Source: a halophilic archaeon SHRA6 (GTDB taxonomy: Archaea; Halobacteriota; Halobacteria; Halobacteriales; Haloferacaceae). From it: a DNA stretch of 64,000 bases. The notes under the pieces were generated by a model. It was not told the DNA's origin, made no database searches, and was given only the letters and a program-made list of their open reading frames with translations. Every line of letters begins with the position of its first letter. The first letter of the stretch is position 1. Both the position numbers and the translations under genes were made by a program. The DNA lies in assembly GCA_005239175.1 (NCBI GenBank), contig ML241294.1:310001-374000 (forward strand), written 5' to 3'. Positions 1-9,477 of this stretch are shown piece by piece.

Positions 1-327
1 TGTTTTCGCTATTTTCGCTCTTCATTACACACATATGATTGTAATTTTTTGCTTGGGTTTGAGAGGGTCGCTCGTACTAGCTGAACACGTCAATTGTACA
101 CGATTATTATTGTTAATTTCGGGTAGAGCCTACGTAAATGAAATGCGTATACGAATACTGTATTCAATTTTGTATACGGCTACAACAAGGGTTTCATGCC
201 ACGAAAACGTCGATTAGCTGCAGGGCTATGACCCAGAAATCCGGCGATAAACTAAGAGAACGTAGACGCGCTCTGTCGCTAAATACCAACGATCGACCAG
301 CAACTCCGAGTGGTTTACGCGGCCAGT
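1..327. other. intergenic, no supported gene
   Basis: No convincing gene was found. Short reading frames here have no family resemblance and odd composition. The stretch is A+T-rich up to about position 200. It holds one copy of the RTTACA-N10-TGTAAY palindrome (24-45) and the 8-bp palindrome CGTATACG near 146-153, with a related TGTATACGG near 171. The acyl-CoA ligase on the minus strand ends at 328. Confidence 0.5.
24..45. promoter_or_regulatory. dispersed palindrome RTTACA-N10-TGTAAY, copy 1
   Basis: ATTACA, ten bases, then TGTAAT. The same arms and spacing recur at 29856, 44346 and 63828. The function is unknown; see the findings. Confidence 0.5.
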
Positions 328-1959
328 CTACTCGCGTTCCTTGTCACGGAGTTCAGTACGGCGGATCTTGCCGGTCTCAGTCCGCGGCAGTGACACAACG
401 AATTCGACGGCACGCGGATACTTGTACGGCGCAAGCGTCTGTTTGACGTGTGTCTGTATCTCGTCAATTAGTTTCTCGGAGCCTGTTTCTCCGTCTGCGA
501 GGACAACGAACGCCTTGACAATCTCGCCACGTTCCTCGTGTGGGCTGCCAACGACAGCAACTTCAATGACTGCCTCGTGTTCTTCGATGACCGCCTCGAC
601 CTCAGGCCCGGGGATATTGTAGCCGCTGGAGACAATGAGATCGTCGCTTCTGGATTTGTACTCGAAGCGGCCGTCGGCGCGCTGAATAAAAATGTCCCCT
701 GGCAGCGACCAGCCGTCTTCGATCGCATCCGCTTGCTTGTTTGGACGGTTCCAGTACGCGATGCCAGTCGGTCCACGGACGGCCAACAGTCCGGCCTCAC
801 CACGCGGGAGATCCTCACCGGTGTCAGGGTCGATGATTTTACACTCGTATCCGGGTACTGGATAGCCCGTCGCAGTGGGGTCAACCTCTTCGTCGTAGCG
901 GTGACTGATGAATATGTGAAGCATCTCCGTCGTGCCGATACCGTCGAGCAGTTCGACGCCGTATTCGGACTCAAAGTTATTGAACGTCGTTGGGGTAAGT
1001 GGTTCACCCGCGCTTAGTCCGAGTCGAAGCGACGACACGTCGTACGCTTCGGGACCGTCAGGGAACTTCGAGAGAATCTGATTGAATCCGGTGGGAATCG
1101 ACGCGAGTACCGAAATCCCGTGAGTTTCTGTCGCTTCGAGGAGATCGCCGGGCGACGCGTTTTCGACGAGACTGGTGCTCGCCCCGAACCGGAACGGGAA
1201 GGTGACGAGACAACCATAGCCGTAGGCGAACGGCAACGGCGGGTTCCCGCCAAACACGTCGTCGGGAGTCGGCTCGATGCAGTATCGCGCGTAGGTGTCT
1301 GCGGTCGCGAGCACGTTTCGGTGGGTGTGGATCGCCCCCTTCGGTTCGCCGGTCGTCCCGCTCGTGTACAACATCAACGCGAGGTCGTCGCGGTTAGTGT
1401 CGTAAGCGGTAAGTTCTGGCTCTGCGTCGGCGAGAAGCTCCTCGAACTGATGGTGGTCGTGGTCGACATCCTCACCAGCGACGATCACCGACTCGACGGA
1501 TTCGAGGTTCGGGAGCGCGTTTTCGACCTCCTCGAGCAGCTGATCGTACACGATCACGGCGCTGGCTTCCGCGTTGTTAATGATGTGGACGAGTTCTTTC
1601 GCACGAAGGAGCTTCATCGACGGCAGCGCGACCGCGCCGATCTTCTGTACTGCGAGACAGGAGACGATCGCTTCCGGTCGGTTCGTGAATCGGGCGACGA
1701 CGCGATCGCCCGGCTCGATGCCGAGATCGACAAGTGCGTTGCCGAGACGATTGACCTGCGCCTGCAGGTCGGCGTAGGTGATAACATCGTCCTCGAATTT
1801 GATCGCGGGCCGATCGCCGTGACCCGCCTCGACATGGCGGTCGACCAACTCCTCGACGACGTTTATTTGGTGTGGGTAATGTGCCTCTGGTACGGCGTGA
1901 ACGTACTCCGGGGAGATATCCGCGTCAGGTAAGTACTCCGTTGGTACTGTCGGCTGCAT
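328..1959 (-). CDS. AMP-forming acyl-CoA synthetase (benzoate-CoA ligase type)
   Basis: Activates a carboxylic acid to its CoA thioester through an acyl-adenylate. The 543-aa protein has the ATP-binding loop YTSGTTGEPKG, the GTTE adenylate motif (GIGTTEMLH), the hinge motif LPGDIF...YKSRSDDLI, and a C-terminal catalytic lysine in ETGKIRRTEL. Length is normal for the ANL superfamily. Overall style resembles benzoate/2-aminobenzoate-CoA ligases, but sequence alone does not give the substrate. A TATA-like ATTTAAAAC (minus strand, 1981-1989) lies about 25 nt upstream, so the mRNA is probably leaderless. CoA-transferase genes lie upstream on the same strand and a Liv importer is divergent, so the acid is probably imported and then activated here. 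Confidence 0.9.
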   Translation of the reverse strand: MQPTVPTEYLPDADISPEYVHAVPEAHYPHQINVVEELVDRHVEAGHGDRPAIKFEDDVITYADLQAQVNRLGNALVDLGIEPGDRVVARFTNRPEAIVSCLAVQKIGAVALPSMKLLRAKELVHIINNAEASAVIVYDQLLEEVENALPNLESVESVIVAGEDVDHDHHQFEELLADAEPELTAYDTNRDDLALMLYTSGTTGEPKGAIHTHRNVLATADTYARYCIEPTPDDVFGGNPPLPFAYGYGCLVTFPFRFGASTSLVENASPGDLLEATETHGISVLASIPTGFNQILSKFPDGPEAYDVSSLRLGLSAGEPLTPTTFNNFESEYGVELLDGIGTTEMLHIFISHRYDEEVDPTATGYPVPGYECKIIDPDTGEDLPRGEAGLLAVRGPTGIAYWNRPNKQADAIEDGWSLPGDIFIQRADGRFEYKSRSDDLIVSSGYNIPGPEVEAVIEEHEAVIEVAVVGSPHEERGEIVKAFVVLADGETGSEKLIDEIQTHVKQTLAPYKYPRAVEFVVSLPRTETGKIRRTELRDKERE

Positions 1960-1980
1960 GGTTACAGCTACTTCATCATA

Positions 1981-1989
1981 GTTTTAAAT
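1981..1989 (-). promoter_or_regulatory. TATA-like box of the acyl-CoA ligase gene
   Basis: Reads ATTTAAAAC on the minus strand, 22-30 nt before the ATG at 1959. The gene therefore has its own promoter even though the CoA-transferase genes lie 93 nt upstream on the same strand. Confidence 0.45.
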
Positions 1990-2052
1990 GAAATACCTGT
2001 CGGTTCATCTCTCCGCCCGCTGGATGAAAGAATCACCGGTGGTGGTCGTCTG

Positions 2053-2829
2053 TCACTCCCCAGTCCAGAACCCGTCTGGATCGAATGTTCGGATGAGCGA
2101 TAGCTCCTCGTCGGTCGGCACAGGAGTCTGGCCGACCGTCCCGCCGAGATCGGCAGCGGTCTGCAGGTCCCACGGGAAGTCGTCTGCGATCGCGTCGAGC
2201 TCTACGCCGGGGTGAAGCGTTCGGACGTAGAGTTCGCCGGTATTGTCGAAGCCGAACGTGGCCTTTGAGGTAACGAGCGCGCTCGGCCCACCGCCCGGTG
2301 CAGGATGGTCATCGCGCCCAGTGCCATCCCGTGCGTATCCGGGGCTTGTTACGTAGTGAGCGGACTCAACGAAGCGCCGCGGCTCGTGGGCCATGAGGAG
2401 CACCGTCCGATTCGCCATGCACGCGATGTCGCAGGCACCGCCGCTGCCGGGGAGTCGGATCTCTCGGTTCCCGGCCTCGACGAGCGTGGTGTTAAGATTG
2501 CCGTACCGATCGATCTCGGCTCCACCGAGGAAGCCGACGTCGATGTCTCCTCGCTGGAGCCGCGACATGATGTCGAGCATTCCGGTCGTCGAGACGGCGT
2601 TGTTGAGGTTCGGCAGGTCACACATCGTGTGAATAAATCCGTCGGCGGGGCTGTCACGGATGACCCCGCTTTCGTACACTGCGAGCGCATCCGGTGCGTG
2701 GGTGCTCACCGCAACCTGAAACGCGATGAGTGGCAGCCGCATCCCGACAAACGCGGTATCGCCGTCGTCTATTTCTGCGGCCGCCGCGGAGACCATCAGC
2801 TCGCGATCGGTGTACTCCTTACTGGCCAT
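2053..2829 (-). CDS. CoA-transferase family I, beta subunit (GctB/IpdB-like)
   Basis: Beta chain of a two-subunit family I CoA-transferase or a relative. The 258-aa protein carries YESG at residues 52-55; Glu53 matches the glutamate of glutaconate CoA-transferase B that forms the glutamyl-CoA intermediate. Other family signs are GFLGGAEIDRYGNLNTT and LPGSGGACDIA. It overlaps the alpha gene by 11 bp, so the two are translationally coupled. IpdAB members of this family act on ring-opened CoA esters rather than transferring CoA, so hydrolase or lyase chemistry is an alternative. The family is secure; the substrate is unknown. Confidence 0.88.
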   Translation of the reverse strand: MASKEYTDRELMVSAAAAEIDDGDTAFVGMRLPLIAFQVAVSTHAPDALAVYESGVIRDSPADGFIHTMCDLPNLNNAVSTTGMLDIMSRLQRGDIDVGFLGGAEIDRYGNLNTTLVEAGNREIRLPGSGGACDIACMANRTVLLMAHEPRRFVESAHYVTSPGYARDGTGRDDHPAPGGGPSALVTSKATFGFDNTGELYVRTLHPGVELDAIADDFPWDLQTAADLGGTVGQTPVPTDEELSLIRTFDPDGFWTGE

Positions 2830-3706
2830 ACCGCACCTCCGGAGCGATCGTCTCCTGGGTAATAGAGAGCGCCGACTCGTCGATCAGTTCACGGTACGCA
2901 GTGCGATCGTCGACACCGTGGATCCACGTCTCGGCCCACGCGTCGTAGTCTTCTTGAGTGCGGGTTGCTCCGTGATACTCCAGATAGTACGCGTTATCGC
3001 GGTTGTAGTGACCGGCGACCGGCGACGGGTGTGCGCCGTACGGGCACTCGACGACGAGGTCGACTTGATCGCGGGCGATCACCACCCGGCTTGGATCTCG
3101 CTTGATGACAGATTCGTCGACGACCTCCTCAGCAACCACAATGACGTTGTCAGCAGCGCCGACTGCTGGCTCTGTGATCCCGGTATTTCCCCAGAGGTGT
3201 GCGTCGCCCGCGGGGCTCGCACGCTGGACGTGAACGATCGCCCAGTCTGGTTCGATCGCCGGCACGAGCGCGAGGCGATCGCCCGAAAATGGGTCCTCCT
3301 GCTCGAGAAATCGGTCGTTCTCTGCGAAGATGTCGCTGCCGAGAAGCGATCGCGTCGGGAGGTACGGAACACCCATCGCGGCCGCCTGCAGCGCGAGGCC
3401 AATACTGAAGTTCGAGTGGTTCTCCACGTTGATCGATCCAGACTCGGCTGCCTCGCGGAATCGATAGCCAGTACCGGCGCTCACATTGCCGACCCATGCA
3501 GCGCGGATCGACGAAACCACCCCGGCCCCGACGAGTTGATCAAACAGGAGGTCGCTGATCGGTCCGATCAGCGTGAGGTCGTCGATCCCCTGCCGAATGA
3601 GTTCGTGTCCAGCGGCGAACGGGATCGCGTGTTCTAATGCGAGCCCCATTGCAATCGAGCTACCGGGCGCTATCCGACCGATCGCGTCGGTCATCGAAAC
3701 GGTCAT
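2819..3706 (-). CDS. CoA-transferase family I, alpha subunit (GctA/IpdA-like)
   Basis: Alpha chain partner of the downstream beta subunit (295 aa). It has the family's Gly-rich CoA-binding style early on (IAPGSSIAMGLALEH) and AHLWGNTGITEPAVGAADN later. ATG at 3706 is preceded 23-31 nt upstream by TTTTATATA on the minus strand, which fits leaderless transcription. The promoter is divergent from the Liv importer starting at 3822, so import and CoA activation are probably controlled together from the 115-bp gap. The substrate is unknown. Confidence 0.87.
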   Translation of the reverse strand: MTVSMTDAIGRIAPGSSIAMGLALEHAIPFAAGHELIRQGIDDLTLIGPISDLLFDQLVGAGVVSSIRAAWVGNVSAGTGYRFREAAESGSINVENHSNFSIGLALQAAAMGVPYLPTRSLLGSDIFAENDRFLEQEDPFSGDRLALVPAIEPDWAIVHVQRASPAGDAHLWGNTGITEPAVGAADNVIVVAEEVVDESVIKRDPSRVVIARDQVDLVVECPYGAHPSPVAGHYNRDNAYYLEYHGATRTQEDYDAWAETWIHGVDDRTAYRELIDESALSITQETIAPEVRYGQ

Positions 3707-3728
3707 GGTCCGACGTGGACCCAGCGCG

Positions 3729-3737
3729 TATATAAAA
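3729..3737 (-). promoter_or_regulatory. TATA box of CoA-transferase genes
   Basis: TTTTATATA on the minus strand, 23-31 nt upstream of the ATG at 3706. Confidence 0.55.
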
Positions 3738-3790
3738 CCATCCGATCAATCGTGTTTATTTGTTAGCAAGTGATCCCGAATGAACGTAAA

Positions 3791-3800
3791 TTATATATAG
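3791..3800 (+). promoter_or_regulatory. TATA box of the first Liv operon
   Basis: TTATATATAG ends 22 nt before the ATG at 3822, a typical haloarchaeal short-leader promoter. Together with the minus-strand box at 3729-3737 it makes a compact divergent promoter. Confidence 0.6.
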
Positions 3801-3821
3801 ACGGTTGTCGACGGTGGGAAT

Positions 3822-5060
3822 ATGTCGAATGACGGCAGCCAACAGCTAGGACGCCGGCAAAGCAACAGTGATAGACAACACCTTTCACGTCGAGGCTACC
3901 TCGCGGCCGGTGCAGCATTGGGATCGGCGGCGATCGCCGGGTGTCTCGGTGGCGACGGTGACGAGACGCTAACGGTTGGGATGGCTGTCCCGACAACTGG
4001 CGTGTACGCGCTGCTTGGTGAGAGTATCACCAACGGTTTTGAGCTGTTCCTTGAGGAAAACGACGGCGAAATCAACGGCCAAGAGGTCGAGATCGTGTCT
4101 CGAGATACTGAGGCCGATACAAGCCGGGGCGTGTCGATCACTCGTGAACTCATCACGAGCGAAGGCGCAGATGCGATCGTGGGTCCAGTTTCGAGCGCGG
4201 TCGCCATCGCGATGATGGAGACGATCGAATCCGAAGGCAGCGCCGTCTGGCTCAACGCCAACGCCGGCGACTACCGAGTCACCCGTGATGGCTGCATGCG
4301 GTATCACTTCCGAACGTCGTTCAACGATTGGCAAACAAGCGCCCCGCTGGCCCAATGGGTATACGACAACATCGGCGAAACAGTCTGTATCGCCAACGCC
4401 GACTACGCGTTCGGGAACAACTCCCGAGAGTTCTTCCGAGAGGCGTTCGAGGAGGTCGGCGGCGAGGTCGTCGAGGAGGTCGGTGTCCCACTCGGCACCG
4501 ACGACTTCTCACCGTACTTCGACGATATCGAAAGCAGCGGTGCGGACGCGATCTACTCGTTCTTTGCCGGCAGCGATGCGGTCAATTACATCAGCCAAGG
4601 TGACGACTTCGGACTGTTTGACGAGATGGTCCAGACTGGCAGTGGATTTTTGTTGTCGGAGGATACCCTTCCCGCGCAAGGTTCGGCCGCAGTCGGAAAG
4701 TATTCGCTGTTGCACTACGCCTCAACGGCCGAACAGACCCAAGACTTCGTAGCGGCGTACCGCGACGCCTACGACGAAACCGCAAACGTCTACGCCGCAC
4801 AGGGGTACGACTCCGCACAGGCGTTCGCCGCCGCGATCGAAGATGGCGGTAGCAGCGATATTGACGACATCATTGACGCGATGCGCGGCATGGAGATCGA
4901 CAGTCCACGGGGGAACTTCCGGTTCAACGAGGACACCAACGATCCAATCCAGGACATGCACGTTCGTGAGGTCGTCGACGGCGATGATGGCCCCGAAAAC
5001 CAGGTCGTCGAGACGATCGAAAACGTTGAATCGCCCACGTGGGACTGCAGCATCTACTGA
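3822..5060 (+). CDS. Liv-type ABC transporter substrate-binding lipoprotein, system 1
   Basis: Captures the ligand outside the membrane for the importer encoded next. The 412-aa protein has a twin-arginine segment (SRRGYLAAG) and lipobox AGC near residue 45, so it is probably Tat-exported and lipid-anchored. The rest is a type I periplasmic binding fold (Peripla_BP_6), starting LTVGMAVPTTGVYALLGES. Its neighbours are an acyl-CoA ligase and CoA-transferase, and Liv systems of this type also import aromatic and dicarboxylic acids, so an organic acid is more likely than an amino acid (inference). First gene of a five-gene operon running to 8647. Confidence 0.9.
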   Translation: MSNDGSQQLGRRQSNSDRQHLSRRGYLAAGAALGSAAIAGCLGGDGDETLTVGMAVPTTGVYALLGESITNGFELFLEENDGEINGQEVEIVSRDTEADTSRGVSITRELITSEGADAIVGPVSSAVAIAMMETIESEGSAVWLNANAGDYRVTRDGCMRYHFRTSFNDWQTSAPLAQWVYDNIGETVCIANADYAFGNNSREFFREAFEEVGGEVVEEVGVPLGTDDFSPYFDDIESSGADAIYSFFAGSDAVNYISQGDDFGLFDEMVQTGSGFLLSEDTLPAQGSAAVGKYSLLHYASTAEQTQDFVAAYRDAYDETANVYAAQGYDSAQAFAAAIEDGGSSDIDDIIDAMRGMEIDSPRGNFRFNEDTNDPIQDMHVREVVDGDDGPENQVVETIENVESPTWDCSIY

Positions 5061-5113
5061 ACTGTCTATAGAGCAACATTCTCCTGACTAATGGGACATT
5101 TACTCCGATACGA

Positions 5114-5983
5114 ATGATCGAATCGATACTCCGTGCAACGCTGCTCGGGCTCCAACTCGGGGTCACGTTCGCACTCGTCGCAGCCGGGCTTACGCTCATC
5201 TTTGGAATGATGGACGTAATCAACTTCGCACACGGAGCACTGTACATGCTCGGTGGCTACTTCGGCTACACGATCGCCACACAGTTCGGCAGCTTCTGGG
5301 CGGCACTCGTACTCGCACCGATCATCGTCGGCGTGTTGGGCGCGGCGATGGAGAAATTTACCCTCCGCCCGCTGTATGGGCGGAATCCGCTGTATCACAT
5401 TTTGCTCACGTACGGACTTGCCGTGATGATCCAAGGTGTGGTTCTCGAGGTATGGGGCGCGAGCTCTCAACAGATTCCCCGCCCCGGTCAGTTCACGGGT
5501 TCGATCACCGTTGGGCCGGTGACGTACCCGACGTACTGGCTATTCGTGCTCGTGGTAAGCACAGTTATCTTGACGGTCATCTGGTATGCGATCGAAAACA
5601 GCAACCTCGGGATTTTGATGCGCGCGAGCGCACACGATACGGAGATGGTCAACGCCCTTGGCATCGACGTATCGAAGGTATTTACCGGGGTGTTTGTCTT
5701 TGGTGCTGCGCTTGCCGCACTCGCTGGCGTCCTCCTCGGGGCAACTCGTTCTGTCAACCCAGGGATGGGGGCCGGAATCATCATTGAGGCGTTCGTCATC
5801 GTCGTGATCGGCGGACTCGGGAGCTTCAAAGGCGCGGTGTACGCAGCGCTGTTAATCGGACTCGTAACTGCGTACGGCGCGCTCGTCGCACCAACGCTGA
5901 CGGAACTGTTCTTGTTCGTGCTCATGGCAGTCGTGTTGCTCGTGAGACCAAGCGGCCTGTTCGGCGCAACGGAGGCAGCCTAA
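5114..5983 (+). CDS. livH: Liv-type ABC permease LivH, system 1
   Basis: First membrane subunit of the importer, 289 aa and almost entirely hydrophobic with about eight membrane segments. Diagnostic family stretches are LTLIFGMMDVINFAHGALY near the N terminus and VIGGLGSFKGAVYAALLIG near the C terminus, the latter being the cytoplasmic coupling loop for the ATPases. It follows the binding-protein gene by 53 nt and is followed after one base by the second permease. Confidence 0.92.
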   Translation: MIESILRATLLGLQLGVTFALVAAGLTLIFGMMDVINFAHGALYMLGGYFGYTIATQFGSFWAALVLAPIIVGVLGAAMEKFTLRPLYGRNPLYHILLTYGLAVMIQGVVLEVWGASSQQIPRPGQFTGSITVGPVTYPTYWLFVLVVSTVILTVIWYAIENSNLGILMRASAHDTEMVNALGIDVSKVFTGVFVFGAALAALAGVLLGATRSVNPGMGAGIIIEAFVIVVIGGLGSFKGAVYAALLIGLVTAYGALVAPTLTELFLFVLMAVVLLVRPSGLFGATEAA

Positions 5984-5984
5984 T

Positions 5985-7085
5985 ATGAAAGCATCCGAAT
6001 ATCTTGAAGAGCTCGCCGACGGAACCGTATTGGATCGAGCAGCCGCGGGGTCTGGCTCGGAAGTTCTCTCGTCGAGTCAGCGGGTCGGCGTGGTCATTAT
6101 TGCGGCTGTGTTGGTCGTGTTCGCACCGATCGCCGACGCAACCAGTCCGTTTTGGCTGAACATCCTGACACGGATCCTTATTTTCGGGCTGTTGGCAGTG
6201 AGCCTCGATTTCATCTTCGGCTACGCGGGATTGCTCTCATTTGGTCACGCGGCCATGTATGGGACCGGTGGGTACGCCGCGGCGTGGCTCATTTCTGAGG
6301 TGACGACAAATGCTCTGGTGGTGTTACCGCTTTCGATCGTCGTCGGCTGCGGCGTCGCGGCGTTCATCGGATGGTTCAGCGTCCGAGCAAGAGGCATCTA
6401 CTTCGCAATGCTGACACTTGCCTTCGCACAGGTGTTTTACGTTGTCATTCTCACCGACCTGCCAGCGCAGGTCCTCGGCGTCGAGACGATCACCGGTGCG
6501 GACGACGGGCTCTTTGGAATTGCGCGCTATGGCGTATTTGGAATCGAACTCGGGGGCGGATTACCGTACTTTTATCTCACGTTCGGGCTCGTACTCGCCT
6601 CGTTTGCGGTGCTCGTGCGGGTCGCAAACTCCCCGTTCGGTCGGGTGCTGCAGGCGATTCGTGAGAACGAAGACCGCGTTGAGTTCATCGGCTACAACGT
6701 ACAGCGCTACAAGCTGATCGCATTCACAATAAGCGGTGGCTTCGCCGGGTTGGCCGGCGGATTATACGTACCGTTCCAGAGTGTCGCCTCACCAGGGCTG
6801 TTGAATTGGACCGTCAGTGGAGAACTCATTGTCATGTTACTGTTGGGCGGACTTGGGACTTTCTGGGGGCCCATTCTGGGCGCTGGTGTGGTAATCTTCC
6901 TCGAAGAACAGCTCGCTGGCTTCGCGACGTGGGAAATCATCCTCGGCACCGTGTTCGTCGTGGTTGTGATTTTTGCTCCGCGAGGTATCGCCGGCAGCCT
7001 CGAAACGCTTGCGTCCGACCCGCGCGCTGCGGTAGAACGAACGAAAGAGGCCCTCTCGAGCTACCGAGAAAGTATCAAACGATAA
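5985..7085 (+). CDS. livM: Liv-type ABC permease LivM, system 1
   Basis: Second membrane subunit, 366 aa. It has a hydrophilic N-terminal tail of about 35 residues, then LDFIFGYAGLLSFGHAAMYG, the LivM hallmark, and the coupling-loop region LLGGLGTFWGPILGAGVVI. The start is one base after the livH stop. The N-terminal tail is longer than in many bacterial LivM proteins, which is common in haloarchaea. Confidence 0.92.
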   Translation: MKASEYLEELADGTVLDRAAAGSGSEVLSSSQRVGVVIIAAVLVVFAPIADATSPFWLNILTRILIFGLLAVSLDFIFGYAGLLSFGHAAMYGTGGYAAAWLISEVTTNALVVLPLSIVVGCGVAAFIGWFSVRARGIYFAMLTLAFAQVFYVVILTDLPAQVLGVETITGADDGLFGIARYGVFGIELGGGLPYFYLTFGLVLASFAVLVRVANSPFGRVLQAIRENEDRVEFIGYNVQRYKLIAFTISGGFAGLAGGLYVPFQSVASPGLLNWTVSGELIVMLLLGGLGTFWGPILGAGVVIFLEEQLAGFATWEIILGTVFVVVVIFAPRGIAGSLETLASDPRAAVERTKEALSSYRESIKR

Positions 7086-7089
7086 TCCA

Positions 7090-7887
7090 ATGAGCGCACA
7101 CACAAACCACTCGACGACAGAGCAAACCAGCAGACAACCGATCCTCGAGACAGAAGGACTCACGAAGAAGTTCGGCACGCTCACCGCAGTCAACAACGTC
7201 TCGTTGACAGTGTCTCCTGACACGATCAGCTCGATTATCGGTCCGAACGGCGCAGGAAAAACGACCCTGTTCAACCTCTTTACCGGTGCGTTCGGGCCGA
7301 CCCGCGGCGAAATTCGGTTCAAGGGCAAAGACATCGCGGGCACATCGCCACACTCGATCGTTCGACAGGGGATCGTCCGATCCTACCAGATCACGAATTT
7401 CTTCGACGAACTCACTGCCTTGGAAAACATCAGACTGGCTGCACAGGCACCCTACACCGGCTTCCGGGCCCGGGATTTTACGAAACACTACACGGCAGTC
7501 GACCAGGCAATGGAGGACGCCCATCGAATTCTCGAACGGATCGAACTCGATCACGTCGCCGAGCAGACGGCATCGAGCCTCTCGTACGGACAACGTCGGC
7601 ACCTCGAAATCGGGATCTCACTGGCTTCTGATCCAGACCTGCTGTTGATGGACGAGCCAACTGCAGGCATGAGCCCAGAGGAGACGAACGAGGCGGTCGA
7701 GTTGGTCGAAGAGATCGCCGCGGATACCACGCTCATTATAATCGAACACGACATGGAGATCGTTATGGACATTTCCGATCAAATCAACGTGATGAACGAC
7801 GGCGAGCTACTCGCATCCGGCACAGCAGACGAGATTCGTAACGACGAACGGGTACAGAAAGCGTATCTCGGAACAGGTGACGAGTAA
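7090..7887 (+). CDS. livG: Liv-type ABC ATPase LivG, system 1
   Basis: Energises import together with LivF. Walker A is GPNGAGKTT, the signature loop is a LivG-typical LSYGQRRHLEI, and Walker B is LLLMDEPTAGM. The 265-aa length is normal. The N-terminal 20 residues before LETEGLTKKFG are a polar extension. It lies 4 nt after livM and runs directly into livF. Confidence 0.92.
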   Translation: MSAHTNHSTTEQTSRQPILETEGLTKKFGTLTAVNNVSLTVSPDTISSIIGPNGAGKTTLFNLFTGAFGPTRGEIRFKGKDIAGTSPHSIVRQGIVRSYQITNFFDELTALENIRLAAQAPYTGFRARDFTKHYTAVDQAMEDAHRILERIELDHVAEQTASSLSYGQRRHLEIGISLASDPDLLLMDEPTAGMSPEETNEAVELVEEIAADTTLIIIEHDMEIVMDISDQINVMNDGELLASGTADEIRNDERVQKAYLGTGDE

Positions 7888-7888
7888 C

Positions 7889-8647
7889 ATGAGTCGTAGC
7901 AACACCGAGGCCGACGGCAATCACAGCGTAGATAGCGACCACCGCCTCATCATAGACGGGATCAACACCTTCTACGGCGACAGCCACGTGTTGTTCGACG
8001 TCTCGTTGTCGGTCGACGACGGCGAAATCGTTGCGCTCGTCGGGCGAAACGGGGTCGGTAAGACGACTACGATCCGGAGCATCATGGGACTGACGCCGCC
8101 GCGATCCGGCACGATACGAAAAGACGGCGATGAGATTACCGGACTGGAGCCACACAAGATACGCGCTCGGGGCATCTCGTGGGTACCGGAAGAACGTCGG
8201 GTGTTCGGCGGGCTAACTGTCCATGAGAACCTCAGACTGGCGGCCCACAGCGCCAGCGAGGACCAGTCTGATCGGTTCGAAGCGATCTATGAACGGTTCG
8301 AGCGCCTAGACGAACGGCGGAAACAAAAGGCCGGCACGTTGAGCGGCGGTGAACAGCAAATGCTTGCGATCGCGCGATCGTTGTTGGGCCCCGAAACCGA
8401 CGTGTTGCTTCTGGATGAACCCAGCGAAGGATTGGCCCCGCAGATCGTCGAAGACGTCAAAGACATTATCCGCGAACTCAATGACGACGGGGTCACAATC
8501 CTGCTGGTCGAACAAAACGCGGAGATGGCACTCGGGCTCGCCGAACGTGCGTACGTTCTCGAGAAGGGTCGCGTTGTGCACCGGTCGGACGCCAACGAAC
8601 TGTTGACTGACCGCTCAGCGATGGAAGAGTACCTCGGAGTTCATTGA
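7889..8647 (+). CDS. livF: Liv-type ABC ATPase LivF, system 1
   Basis: Partner ATPase of LivG, 252 aa. Walker A is GRNGVGKTT, the signature LSGGEQQMLAIA and Walker B LLLDEPSEGLAPQIV, all standard for LivF. I chose ATG 7889 over an upstream GTG at 7877, because GGTGA sits about 8 nt before the ATG and the ATG follows the livG stop by one base. The crotonase gene overlaps or abuts its stop, tying transport to CoA-ester breakdown. Confidence 0.92.
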   Translation: MSRSNTEADGNHSVDSDHRLIIDGINTFYGDSHVLFDVSLSVDDGEIVALVGRNGVGKTTTIRSIMGLTPPRSGTIRKDGDEITGLEPHKIRARGISWVPEERRVFGGLTVHENLRLAAHSASEDQSDRFEAIYERFERLDERRKQKAGTLSGGEQQMLAIARSLLGPETDVLLLDEPSEGLAPQIVEDVKDIIRELNDDGVTILLVEQNAEMALGLAERAYVLEKGRVVHRSDANELLTDRSAMEEYLGVH

Positions 8648-8649
8648 GC

Positions 8650-9456
8650 ATGACACAGACAACCCGCGTCGCAGAGACGGTTCGCCTTGATCGATCCGCC
8701 GACGGAGCTGTCGCGACGCTCGTCATGGAGCAAGGTGACTTGCCCATCAATGTCTTCGAACCCAGTGAGATCGAGGCGATGGCAACCGCAGTTGAATCGC
8801 TTGACAGCGAAGTTGGCTGTCTCGTGTTGACTGGAGAGCCGGATTTTTCTGCCGGCGCTGACTTGCGGGTGATCGACGAGACGCCCCAGGAGCTTCGCTC
8901 GGCAAAGATCGACGCGATCGCCGCCGCATCGAACCGATTCATCACCGCCCTCCGGCGTGTTGACGCGCCTGTCATCGCGGCGATCACAGGCGTCGCCGCT
9001 GGTGGCGGACTCGGCTTTGCGCTGTCGTGTGATCTCATCCACATGCACGCCGAGGCGACGCTCAACGCCGCGTACACCCAGATCGGACTCACACCCGACA
9101 ACGCGACGCCGTTTTTTCTCGTCAAAACGGTCGGCCCGTACAAAGCCCGCGAACTCCTGTTCCGTTCGGAGCCGGTCTCCGCCGAAGATGCGGTTTCACT
9201 TCGGCTCGCAAACGCGTCTCACGACTGCTCAATCGAGGAGTTTCGAGATCGCATCGAGGCGATCGCGGCGGAGTACGCCGCCGGACCGACACGCACGTAC
9301 GGAGAAATCAAGTCCCTCACAGACACGGTGTTCGACGGCCACCTCAGCCAACATTTAGAAGAAGAACGAGCAGCGATCAAACGCATGAGCGATTCCGATC
9401 TCTTCGACGAGGGGCTGTCGGCGTTCCTCGAAGGTCGCGACCCCCAGTGGGACTGA
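8650..9456 (+). CDS. enoyl-CoA hydratase/isomerase family protein (crotonase 1)
   Basis: Crotonase-fold enzyme acting on an acyl-CoA, 268 aa. The oxyanion-hole region is GVAAGGGLGFALSCD, where the first catalytic glutamate of classical hydratases is Gly. In the second site the glutamate is replaced (AAYTQIGLTPD) while the Asp of GLxPD is kept. That is the pattern of PaaG-like isomerases rather than classical enoyl-CoA hydratase, so isomerase or ring-opening chemistry is likely. ATG 8650 was chosen over TTG 8644, which lies inside the livF stop region. It ends convergent with the dehydrogenase gene 22 nt downstream. Confidence 0.85.
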   Translation: MTQTTRVAETVRLDRSADGAVATLVMEQGDLPINVFEPSEIEAMATAVESLDSEVGCLVLTGEPDFSAGADLRVIDETPQELRSAKIDAIAAASNRFITALRRVDAPVIAAITGVAAGGGLGFALSCDLIHMHAEATLNAAYTQIGLTPDNATPFFLVKTVGPYKARELLFRSEPVSAEDAVSLRLANASHDCSIEEFRDRIEAIAAEYAAGPTRTYGEIKSLTDTVFDGHLSQHLEEERAAIKRMSDSDLFDEGLSAFLEGRDPQWD

Positions 9457-9477
9457 ACGAAACCGAAAAAACGCGAT

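Noticed and set aside
35-217. 60-aa frame at the window start
   Set aside because: No ribosome-binding or promoter context, non-acidic composition and no recognisable domain.
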